From an uncultured Arsenicibacter sp. (lineage in GTDB: Bacteria > Bacteroidota > Bacteroidia > Cytophagales > Spirosomataceae): DNA of 40,376 nt. The stretch covers positions 1 through 40,376 of the forward strand of contig NZ_CAMFHL010000049.1 in assembly GCF_945952095.1 (NCBI RefSeq), in the 5' to 3' direction. Below the pieces are notes generated by a model. It did no database searches, was not told the origin of the DNA, and saw only the letters and a program-made list of their open reading frames with translations. Positions 1 through 6,837 of the stretch are shown here, one piece after another (the first letter of the stretch is position 1; each line of letters begins with the position of its first letter). Both the position numbers and the translations under genes were made by a program.

Positions 1-34
1 GTCTCGTGGGCTCGGAGATGTGTATAAGAGACAG
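1..34 (+). other. Illumina Nextera read-2 adapter (artefact)
   Basis: The first 34 bases match the Nextera transposase read-2 adapter as I know it. Bases 16-34 are the 19-bp Tn5 mosaic end (agatgtgtataagagacag). This is library-preparation sequence left at the end of an assembled contig and is not part of the organism. It also means the window starts at a contig end, so the gene reading into it is cut by assembly and not by biology. Confidence 0.97.
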
Positions 35-437
35 GTAATGCCTTCTGGGCTTCCCTCAACTCCTCCTGCTGTTTGTATAAACGGTGCAGGGTCTTCACTT
101 TCAGCACCAGAATATCCGGATCAACCGGTTTCGTGAGGTAATCGATACCGCCTGAGCTGTAGCCTTTGGTAATAAATTTTTTCTCCGTATTTACCGCCGA
201 CAGAAAGATAATGGACGTATCCCGCGCCTTACTGAAGCCCGCAATAGCATTGGCTACCTCAAAGCCGTCCATACCCGGCATCTGAACGTCTAAAATGATA
301 ACAGAATAGTTATTCTTAAGTACCTTTTTTAAAGCTTCTTCACCGGATTCCGCACTGTCGACCGGAAACTGATGCAGTTCAAGAATCTTTTTAAGGGGAA
401 GAATATTTTCTGGCCTATCATCAACAATGAGAATCAT
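35..437 (-). CDS. Response regulator receiver protein, C-terminus missing at contig edge
   Basis: The reading frame starts with ATG at 437 and runs without a stop into the adapter junction, giving about 134 residues. It is a CheY-like receiver domain. The start MILIVDDRPENIL carries the acidic pair, IILDVQMPGMDGFEV holds the phospho-acceptor Asp, FLSA gives the switch Ser, and YLTKPVDPDIL gives the conserved Lys-Pro. After about residue 115 a charged helix begins (KTLHRLYKQQEELREAQ), which looks like a coiled-coil linker. Full-length relatives usually carry an output module after such a linker, for example a histidine kinase, a PP2C phosphatase or a GGDEF domain, but that part is not in this window. 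The output cannot be deduced. The receiver assignment is secure. Confidence 0.9.
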
Positions 438-689
438 ATTCCAGGAAACTCGTTTTATACTTTAACGTGAGTAAATATGTACGTTTTACACGTAACTACA
501 CCGAAGTTAATTGAATTATCTTTCATCTGCGTATTTTTTTAGCGAATACCGGATACGGAAACCGTTTCTGCTCTTTCCGTTAACACAAAATACGTTTTTT
601 GACTACTTTCCGATTTACTGTTTAATTATCCGTTTTCCATTTCTTAACCTGTAACTTGCAGGCATACAAAACTAAACCGCATAATCAGC

Positions 690-1286
690 ATGAAACGATT
701 CTTTATCCTGCCGCTTACCGTTATGGCACTCCGTACGATTGCCCAGACACCGGTTCCGCCGGCCGCTATTCAGATTAAACTGGCCACCCTTGCTGCGCCG
801 GCCGATAAGCGCGACGGCGCAACGGTCATGGGCTACAACACTACTAATCAGCTTATTGAACTCCGGAAAGGCACAAACGAAATGATTTGTCTGGCCGATG
901 ATCCGGCGCAGAAAGGCTTCAGCGTATCGTGTTATCACCGCGATCTGGAGCCGTTTATGAAACGGGGCAGGGAACTGAAACAGGAAGGCAAAAAGCCGGA
1001 TGAGATTCTGAAAATCCGGGAGTCTGAAGTGAAAAGCGGTAAGTGGGCGATGCCGAAGCACCCGTCTTCATTGTTCGTTTATACCGCAAAAGAGGAAAAT
1101 GTGGACCTGACCACCGGTGAGGTAAAAGACGGGTACCAGCGGGGTGTGGTTTATATCCCTTATGCCACGGCCGAAAGCACCGGCCTGCCGACCTCGCCGG
1201 CGGCTCCGGGCATGCCCTGGATCATGGACCCCGGCACACACCGCGCACATATTATGGTGAATCCACCGGCCCAGCAGGGTAAATAA
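690..1286 (+). CDS. Secreted protein of unknown function
   Basis: A 198-residue protein with an N-terminal signal peptide: the MKRFF start, a hydrophobic stretch, and likely cleavage after the AQ at about residue 19. The mature part is soluble-looking with no membrane segments. It has a charged helical middle (about residues 90-120) and a C-terminal part rich in Pro, Gly and His with the motif PWIMDPGTHRAHIMV. I do not recognise the family. There are two Cys in the mature chain (in EMICLAD and SVSCYHRD), so a disulphide is possible after export. It is monocistronic, closed by the terminator at 1291-1327, with no obvious upstream promoter match. It is probably periplasmic. The role is unknown. 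Confidence 0.8.
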   Translation: MKRFFILPLTVMALRTIAQTPVPPAAIQIKLATLAAPADKRDGATVMGYNTTNQLIELRKGTNEMICLADDPAQKGFSVSCYHRDLEPFMKRGRELKQEGKKPDEILKIRESEVKSGKWAMPKHPSSLFVYTAKEENVDLTTGEVKDGYQRGVVYIPYATAESTGLPTSPAAPGMPWIMDPGTHRAHIMVNPPAQQGK

Positions 1287-1290
1287 ACAT

Positions 1291-1327
1291 AAAAAGGGGC
1301 TGCGTTCAGAAACACCAGCCCCTTTTT
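1291..1327. terminator. Bidirectional intrinsic terminator
   Basis: A perfect 12-bp stem (aaaaaggggctg at 1291-1302 with cagccccttttt at 1316-1327) and a 13-nt loop. The A-run on the left arm and T-run on the right arm make it work in both directions. It lies between the convergent genes ending at 1286 (+) and 1346 (-). Confidence 0.9.
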
Positions 1328-1345
1328 ATGGTAATCCTTTGTTTT

Positions 1346-1804
1346 CTATTGCTTTTTAATGTCGCCCCGGATTTCGCCGTTCGGGTAGGCCGCCGTATGG
1401 AAGTTAACGTAATACTGCCCGTTCAGGATGCTGTCCCGCTGCGTACGGCGCAGCGACGTGGTGCCGCTGATCGGTGACGTCAGGCTGGCAAACGGAATGA
1501 CCGGCGCGCCGGTGCCGTTTGTGCTGTCGATCCGGTGAATATGTCCCGCCGTCGGAGTGATACCCTGATACGTCACAGTATAGCTCATAACGTTCGTCGT
1601 TGTATCGATCATACCGGTCATGGTACCGGTAGCGGTTGAGGTTGTCGACGTTGGTTTTTCCTGTAAGCCGTTAATATCTGCTTTTATGTTAACGACATTG
1701 TTTGTCGGTGTGGGGTTATTGTTGTTATCGTCGTCGTTGTTACAGGCTGCAAAAACTGTCATCACTGCCAAAAAGGCCGCCCCTCCAATCCATTTCGAGT
1801 TCAT
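1346..1804 (-). CDS. CHRD domain lipoprotein
   Basis: The start chosen is the ATG at 1804, which gives 152 residues. It places a lipoprotein signal (MNSKWIGGAAFLAVMTVFAAC, lipidation Cys21) at the N-terminus; an upstream in-frame ATG at 1852 would bury it. After the lipobox comes an Asn/Asp/Thr/Pro linker (residues 22-36), then a CHRD domain to the end. The CHRD hallmarks are GHIHRIDSTNGTGAPVIPF and the closing YYVNFHTAAYPNGEIRGDI. CHRD domains were named from chordin; in bacteria they occur in surface or periplasmic proteins whose role is poorly known. Predicted to sit in the outer or inner membrane facing the periplasm or the surface. Monocistronic. Confidence 0.88.
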   Translation of the reverse strand: MNSKWIGGAAFLAVMTVFAACNNDDDNNNNPTPTNNVVNIKADINGLQEKPTSTTSTATGTMTGMIDTTTNVMSYTVTYQGITPTAGHIHRIDSTNGTGAPVIPFASLTSPISGTTSLRRTQRDSILNGQYYVNFHTAAYPNGEIRGDIKKQ

Positions 1805-2210
1805 TCGCTGTTGAGTTTTATGGTTGTATACTAGCATAAGACTATATCCCATCGGATTAATCTGCTTGTCACTATTACAATGACATTTAACCCAACATTA
1901 TTGTCAGTCGTTTTTCAAATTGAGCCAACGGCCCCGTTACGGCTTTCTGAAATTCCGGTAAAACCATCCGGAAAGCCCCTGAATCTATACTGATTACCAA
2001 TTATTTCAGTATTTGTAATCAGTATAAAGTCCGTATTGCCAAAAATGCCTTAATTTTGGGCCGGAAAACCAATCTGCGTTAATCAATCTTTGGTTCAGCG
2101 TTCCGGGTTCTGTGTGCTGTGTTTCAGGTTTACGCTGATCACAGCAGCTCAGTATTCAGTAACTCAGAACAAAATGTAGGCGCAACTTTAGACCCAGTTA
2201 ATTATTTGCT
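1805..2210. other. 406-nt divergent intergenic region
   Basis: Lies between the CHRD lipoprotein (-) and aconitase (+). It holds an AT-rich inverted repeat at 1986-2026 (listed separately). I see no reading frame with coding character and no clear TAnnTTTG element for acn. It probably holds both promoters and a long acn leader. Confidence 0.5.
1986..2026. repeat. Inverted repeat upstream of acn
   Basis: A perfect 12-bp inverted repeat, tatactgattac at 1986-1997 and gtaatcagtata at 2015-2026, separated by 17 AT-rich bases. It lies about 185 bp before the acn start. It could be an operator with two half-sites or an RNA hairpin. There is no T-run directly after it, so a terminator is less likely. 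Confidence 0.55.
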
Positions 2211-4475
2211 ATGGCATTTGATTTTGACATGATTCAACGCGTTTACGCTGGTTTGGGCGAACGCGTCGAAGCTGCCCGCAAGGTAGTAGGCCGTCCTCTG
2301 ACATTGTCGGAGAAAATTTTATACGCTCACCTGTCAGCCGGTACTCCGACTCAAGCTAATGAGCGCGGAAAATCATACGTTGATTTTGCCCCTGACCGTG
2401 TTGCGATGCAGGATGCAACAGCCCAGATGGCGCTGTTACAGTTCATGCAGGCTGGCCGGTCAAAAGTAGCCGTACCGTCAACTGTACACTGTGACCACCT
2501 GATTCAGGCTAAAGTTGGTGCTGTAGAGGATTTGGCCATTGCCAACGATAAAAACAAAGAAGTATATGACTTCCTGGCGTCGGTGTCGAACAAATACGGC
2601 ATCGGTTTCTGGAAGCCGGGTGCCGGTATCATCCACCAGGTAGTGATTGAAAACTACGCTTTCCCGGGCGGTATGATGATCGGTACGGATTCGCACACGC
2701 CAAACGCGGGTGGTCTGGGTATGATCGCTATCGGTGTCGGTGGTGCAGATGCCTGCGACGTGATGGCCGGTCTGCCATGGGAGCTTAAAATGCCTAAACT
2801 GATCGGTGTTAAACTGACCGGTAAACTGAGCGGCTGGGCTTCTGCCAAAGACGTAATCCTGCAGGTTGCCGGTATCCTGACGGTAAAAGGCGGTACGGGC
2901 TGTATCGTTGAATACTTCGGCGAAGGTGCAGAAAGCCTGTCAGCTACCGGAAAAGGCACTATCTGTAACATGGGTGCTGAAATCGGGGCGACAACATCGA
3001 TCTTTGCATACGACGAGAAAATGGCCGACTACCTGCGGTCAACCAACCGTGCGGACATCGCCGACGCAGCCGACGTGGTTGCTGCCGACCTTCGCTCCGA
3101 CGATGAAGTATACGCTGATCCGGCGTCTTACTTCGACCAGCTGATCGAAATCAACCTGTCTGAACTGGAACCGCACGTAAACGGTCCGTTCACACCGGAT
3201 CTGGCATGGCCGCTGTCTAACTTCGCCAAAGCGGTTAAAGAAAACGGCTGGCCGGAGAAACTGGACGTTGGTCTGATCGGCTCATGTACGAACTCATCGT
3301 ACGAAGACATGACCCGTTCGGCGTCTATCGCTGAGCAGGCAACGAAGAAAAAACTGAAAGTGAAAGCTGAGTTCACGGTAACGCCGGGTTCTGAGCTGGT
3401 ACGCTACACCGCCGAGCGCGACGGTCTGCTGGATACATTCGGCCAGATGGGTGGTGTGGTACTGGCAAATGCCTGCGGACCATGTATCGGTCAGTGGGCG
3501 CGTCACATGGACGACCCGAGCCGCCAGAACTCAATCATTACCTCATTCAACCGGAACTTCGCGAAGCGTAACGACGGTTTCGCCAGCACCCACGCGTTTG
3601 TGGCGTCGCCGGAGATTGTTACGGCGCTGGCCATTGCCGGTAGCCTGACATTCAACCCGATGACCGACAAGCTGGTTAACGAAGACGGTGAAGAAGTAAT
3701 GCTCGACGAGCCGCAGGGCCTGCAGCAGCCGGTAAAAGGCTATGCCGTTGAAGATGCCGGTTACCAGGCACCAGCCGCTGATGGTTCAGGTGTTAACGTA
3801 CTCGTCAGCCCGACGTCAGACCGTCTGCAGTTGCTGGAGTCATTCCCGGCATGGGAAGGCACCGACCTGTCGGGTCTGAAACTGCTGATCAAGGCAAAAG
3901 GCAAGTGTACGACTGACCACATTTCGATGGCCGGTCCATGGCTGAAATTCCGTGGTCACCTAGACAACATCTCAAACAACATGCTGATCGGTGCGGTGAA
4001 CTATTTCAACGACCAGACCAACAGCGTGAAAAACCAGCTGACAGGCGAGTATGGCGAAGTACCGGCCACTCAGCGGGCCTACAAAGCTGCCGGCATCGGT
4101 ACGGTAGTTGTCGGTGACGAAAACTACGGTGAAGGTTCATCACGCGAGCACGCGGCGATGGAGCCACGTCACCTGGGTGTCCGTGCGATCCTGGTTCGTT
4201 CATTCGCACGTATTCACGAAACAAACCTGAAGAAACAGGGTATGCTGGGCCTGACCTTCGCTAACCCGGCCGACTACGACAAGGTACAGGAAGACGATTC
4301 GATCGACATCCTGGGTCTGACGACGTTTGCCCCTGGTCAGCCACTGACCGTCCGGCTGACGCACACCGACGGATCGGTTGACGAGTTCCCGGTAAATCAT
4401 ACTTACAACGAAGGTCAGATTGAGTGGTTCAAAGCCGGTGCGGCCCTGAACCTGATCAAGATGAAGCAGGCGTAA
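2211..4475 (+). CDS. acn: Aconitate hydratase (aconitase)
   Basis: Interconverts citrate and isocitrate through cis-aconitate in the TCA cycle, using a [4Fe-4S] cluster in the cytoplasm. The protein has 754 residues, the size of the mitochondrial-type aconitase found in many Bacteroidota. The three cluster ligands are visible: Cys359 in IGSCTNSSYEDM, and Cys422 and Cys425 in ANACGPCIGQW. Other landmarks are GTDSHTPNAGGLGM near residue 160 and the swivel domain at the C-terminus with GDENYGEGSSREHAA and the LVRSFARIHETNLKKQG segment. The start MAFDFDMIQRVY is the natural one. The gene stands alone, preceded by a long leader and closed by the hairpin at 4523-4553. REP-like palindromes begin 15 bp after the stop codon. 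Confidence 0.97.
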   Translation: MAFDFDMIQRVYAGLGERVEAARKVVGRPLTLSEKILYAHLSAGTPTQANERGKSYVDFAPDRVAMQDATAQMALLQFMQAGRSKVAVPSTVHCDHLIQAKVGAVEDLAIANDKNKEVYDFLASVSNKYGIGFWKPGAGIIHQVVIENYAFPGGMMIGTDSHTPNAGGLGMIAIGVGGADACDVMAGLPWELKMPKLIGVKLTGKLSGWASAKDVILQVAGILTVKGGTGCIVEYFGEGAESLSATGKGTICNMGAEIGATTSIFAYDEKMADYLRSTNRADIADAADVVAADLRSDDEVYADPASYFDQLIEINLSELEPHVNGPFTPDLAWPLSNFAKAVKENGWPEKLDVGLIGSCTNSSYEDMTRSASIAEQATKKKLKVKAEFTVTPGSELVRYTAERDGLLDTFGQMGGVVLANACGPCIGQWARHMDDPSRQNSIITSFNRNFAKRNDGFASTHAFVASPEIVTALAIAGSLTFNPMTDKLVNEDGEEVMLDEPQGLQQPVKGYAVEDAGYQAPAADGSGVNVLVSPTSDRLQLLESFPAWEGTDLSGLKLLIKAKGKCTTDHISMAGPWLKFRGHLDNISNNMLIGAVNYFNDQTNSVKNQLTGEYGEVPATQRAYKAAGIGTVVVGDENYGEGSSREHAAMEPRHLGVRAILVRSFARIHETNLKKQGMLGLTFANPADYDKVQEDDSIDILGLTTFAPGQPLTVRLTHTDGSVDEFPVNHTYNEGQIEWFKAGAALNLIKMKQA

Positions 4476-4489
4476 GCACGTTATAGACT

Positions 4490-4520
4490 TATAGACGTTT
4501 GACTCCTACGGAGTCTGTTA
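4490..4520 (+). repeat. REP-like palindromic repeat, copy 1
   Basis: Consists of a tatagacgtttga head followed by the palindrome gactcctacggagtc (4501-4515) and a tctgtta tail. The same unit recurs at 4553-4583 and, inverted with a compensated palindrome, at 4584-4615. It sits between the acn stop and its terminator. A short palindromic repeat with an asymmetric head next to a Y1 transposase is the pattern of REP sequences. Confidence 0.8.
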
Positions 4521-4522
4521 CA

Positions 4523-4553
4523 GGGCTGATGATCGGAATCATCAGCCCTTTTT
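4523..4553 (+). terminator. Intrinsic terminator of acn
   Basis: A perfect 11-bp GC-rich stem, gggctgatgat (4523-4533) and atcatcagccc (4538-4548), closing a CGGA tetraloop and followed by five T. It lies 48 nt after the acn stop and is flanked by direct copies of the REP-like unit. Confidence 0.92.
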
Positions 4554-4615
4554 ATAGACGTTTGACTCCTACGGAGTCTGTTTTATAAAGATCCCGTAGG
4601 GATCAAACGTCTATA
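4553..4615. repeat. REPIN-like inverted pair of REP-like repeats (copies 2 and 3)
   Basis: Copy 2 (4553-4583) repeats copy 1 almost base for base, with the palindrome gactcctacggagtc at 4564-4578. Copy 3 (4584-4615) is the inverse orientation: read on the minus strand it gives tatagacgtttga and the palindrome gatccctacgggatc. Between copies 2 and 3 the palindrome arms differ (actcc against atccc), but both arms change together, so the hairpin is kept. The inverted pair ends about 50 bp before the transposase start. This is the arrangement of REPIN/BIME units mobilised by RAYT proteins. Confidence 0.75.
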
Positions 4616-4664
4616 GCCTGTGACGTTGGTAAGGTATTACGTCTCCATCCATAAAGATCGGATT

Positions 4665-5126
4665 ATGGCAAATACCTTTTCACAGATGTACATCCAAATC
4701 GTTTTTGCCGTCAAAGGCAGGCAATCCCTGATTCAATCCAGTTGGGAAGAACACCTCTATCGGGTTATTACAGGCGTCATTCAGCAAAAAGGGCAGAAAC
4801 TGATCGTCATAAATGGTGTTGCCGATCATATTCATATCCTCATAGGCATGAAGCCTTCCTGCTGTTTATCCGACCTGGTCCGCGAAGTCAAAAAAGCGTC
4901 AAACGACCTCATTAATCAGGAACGATACACCCATCAGCCTTTTGCCTGGCAGGAAGGCTTCGGCTGCTTTTCATACCATCAATCAATGCTACACACCGTA
5001 ATCCGTTACATCGAACGGCAAAAAGAACACCATCAACAAAGCACGTTTCAAACGGAATACACAACCCTGCTAAACCGGTTCGATATCCCGTTTGAAGACA
5101 AATACCTTTTTGACTGGATTGACTGA
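4665..5126 (+). CDS. IS200-like / REP-associated tyrosine transposase (RAYT-like, Y1 HUH)
   Basis: A single-strand DNA transposase-like endonuclease of the Y1_Tnp family, 153 residues from the ATG at 4665. An upstream start at 4620 would add an unusual leader that overlaps the repeat tail; MANTFSQMYIQIVFAVKGRQ is the usual family start. The HUH motif is ADHIHILIG (His55, His57), and the nucleophile is expected at Tyr115 in VIRYIERQKEHH. No TnpB partner is present and no clear right-end element follows. The only nearby cis sequences are the REP-like palindromes before it, which argues for a domesticated RAYT rather than an active insertion sequence. It converges on the esterase gene at 5144, 17 bp away. 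Confidence 0.88.
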   Translation: MANTFSQMYIQIVFAVKGRQSLIQSSWEEHLYRVITGVIQQKGQKLIVINGVADHIHILIGMKPSCCLSDLVREVKKASNDLINQERYTHQPFAWQEGFGCFSYHQSMLHTVIRYIERQKEHHQQSTFQTEYTTLLNRFDIPFEDKYLFDWID

Positions 5127-5143
5127 CTGGCAAAATTGTCCCA

Positions 5144-6784
5144 TCACAACTTCGGCGTCCCCGGCTTTACCGGTGCTTCGTAGGTTTTTACCCCCTGAAC
5201 ATTCAGTTTGCGGGCGTAGGTTTTGTCCCCGCAAACGATATGCAGGAGATTATGGTCGGGGCCGCCGAAATAGAGCTGCTGCGGTTGACCGGCAGGTAGC
5301 GGCAGAATGGCATTGACACGACCGACCTGGTCCAGCACCTGTATGCCCAGGCTCGTAGCCACATACACCCGACCGTCTTTATCACATGCCAGGGAAGTAG
5401 CCCCTGCGCTTTCGGCCGTATCCGGTACATGCAGCCAGCCATACTGCTGCCTGTTCGTCAGCCGGCCGTCGGGCAAAATCGTGTAGAGCCAGATCCAGTG
5501 CGTTGTCGGTTCCAGCACGTAAAGCTGTGTCTGATCCGGTGTCAGGGCGAGGCCGGAAGCACTGCGCAGCCCCGTGTCAACCTGCTGAACGCGTTTGTTA
5601 CGTACCAGATAAATACCGGCACCCGACGGCCCGGTAACCGTCATGTAGAGGTCGCCGCTATGGGCCGCCACCAGATCATTACCCCGAAGACCCTTTACCA
5701 GTACCTGCGCTTTCCCGCTCCGGTCATACGAAATTACTTCCTGTGTAGAGGGTGAAAGCAGATACTGTTGCTGATCAGGACCCGGCACCAGCTTGCCGGT
5801 ACGCTTGCTGCGGGTTACCGGTTGCACTGATGGTGAAACGGGTTGCCAGCCTTCACCAGGTAGCAGGATGTCGCTCAGAAACTGATTTTTTGTCTTGCCG
5901 GTAGTAACCGGTGCCGGCCAGTCCTTCCAGAGCCAGCGCATGGCTTCCGGAAAAACCGCTGTGCCGTGTTTCCCGTTATGCCCGCCTTCGCCCCAGACGT
6001 GCTGAACCGCATAACCGGAAAACGTTAGCGCGCGCTCCATGGCTTCATTGGCTTTCCACCAGTCACCGGCGTAGATATTCAGGTCACTGGCCCCGTCCTG
6101 CAAAAAGACACGGATGGGTTTAGGCTCTGTTTTCCGCACCAGGGTGCTGTACCGGTCGCCCCCCCGAAGGCCAACATAGGTCCCGATAGCGCTGAAGACC
6201 CGCGAAAACGCATCCGGCCGCTCCCAGGCAGCGGTAAAGGCACAGACTGCCCCGCTACTCGACCCGCCGATGGCCCGGTCATTGCCGGATGTCGAGAGCC
6301 TGATAGCCCGGCCATCACTGGTCTTTTGCTTTTCGACCTCCGGTAACAACTCGTTAAGGATAAAGCGGGCATAGGCGTCCCCGAGGCCGTCGTATTCGAA
6401 ACTCCGGTTGTAGCGATCAAGTGCTTTATCGGGGTTGGCCGCCCGCACACGCCCGGGCGTAACAAAGACCCCGATGGTCACCGGCATTTTGCCCTGATGG
6501 ATCAGGTTATCAAATACCGTCGGGGCTTTCCACTGAATCCCATCCTGATTGACATAAACACAGGCGGGTTTGTCGGGCGAGTACTGCGCCGGCACATAAA
6601 CCCAGTACTCCCGCCAGGTACCGGGGTAAACGGCAGACTTGTCAAACGTGAATTTCAGCACCTCCCCTTTCGGAACACCCGCCTGTTCGACCGAAGCCGG
6701 ATCATCGGGATAGGTTTCGGCCGGTGTCTGGGCCAGTACGGACGTGACCGCACACCACAATGCGAGCAATAAACGTGTTTTCAT
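5144..6784 (-). CDS. Secreted esterase (CE1/esterase-D-like) with C-terminal beta-propeller
   Basis: A 546-residue exported two-domain protein. The signal peptide is residues 1-19 (cut after VLAQ). Residues about 40-290 are an alpha/beta-hydrolase of the enterochelin-esterase/feruloyl-esterase-like group. Its nucleophile elbow is GGSSSG with Ser176, the likely acid is Asp234 (or Asp230) in FLQDGASDLN, and the likely His is His269 in GEGGHNGKHG. Residues about 310-540 form an SMP-30/gluconolactonase-like propeller, with repeated segments such as SGLALTPDQTQLYVLEP and TSLACDKDGRVYVATS. The likely role is removal of acyl groups from a polysaccharide or ester substrate in the periplasm. It follows the TonB receptor gene by 53 nt on the same strand, so the two probably form an operon. 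The true substrate cannot be told from sequence. Confidence 0.85.
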   Translation of the reverse strand: MKTRLLLALWCAVTSVLAQTPAETYPDDPASVEQAGVPKGEVLKFTFDKSAVYPGTWREYWVYVPAQYSPDKPACVYVNQDGIQWKAPTVFDNLIHQGKMPVTIGVFVTPGRVRAANPDKALDRYNRSFEYDGLGDAYARFILNELLPEVEKQKTSDGRAIRLSTSGNDRAIGGSSSGAVCAFTAAWERPDAFSRVFSAIGTYVGLRGGDRYSTLVRKTEPKPIRVFLQDGASDLNIYAGDWWKANEAMERALTFSGYAVQHVWGEGGHNGKHGTAVFPEAMRWLWKDWPAPVTTGKTKNQFLSDILLPGEGWQPVSPSVQPVTRSKRTGKLVPGPDQQQYLLSPSTQEVISYDRSGKAQVLVKGLRGNDLVAAHSGDLYMTVTGPSGAGIYLVRNKRVQQVDTGLRSASGLALTPDQTQLYVLEPTTHWIWLYTILPDGRLTNRQQYGWLHVPDTAESAGATSLACDKDGRVYVATSLGIQVLDQVGRVNAILPLPAGQPQQLYFGGPDHNLLHIVCGDKTYARKLNVQGVKTYEAPVKPGTPKL

Positions 6785-6829
6785 TCGTCTGCCTTTGAGG
6801 ACATTATTTTACCCAAAAGACAGACGAAT
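6783..6829. repeat. Inverted repeat covering the esterase start codon
   Basis: A perfect 9-bp inverted repeat (attcgtctg at 6783-6791, cagacgaat at 6821-6829) with a 29-nt spacer. The left arm overlaps the ATG of the esterase gene (6782-6784), and the right arm lies just after the stop of the upstream receptor gene. In the mRNA this could hide the esterase start. It could also be coincidence, because the spacer is long. Confidence 0.4.
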
Positions 6830-6837
6830 CCCTGCAC

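Noticed and set aside
35..60. Tn5/IS50 insertion suggested by the mosaic end sequence.
   Set aside because: The 34-base match is the commercial adapter at the very end of the contig; no transposase or second end is present.
4501..4578. The string actcctacgg resembles the conserved 16S rRNA region near position 340 (338-type primer site).
   Set aside because: The match is limited to about 10 bases and is explained by the palindrome gactcctacggagtc. No flanking 16S sequence is present.
4620..5143. A complete mobile IS200/IS605 insertion sequence.
   Set aside because: No tnpB, no recognisable right end, and only the REP-like palindromes lie near; a solitary RAYT fits better.
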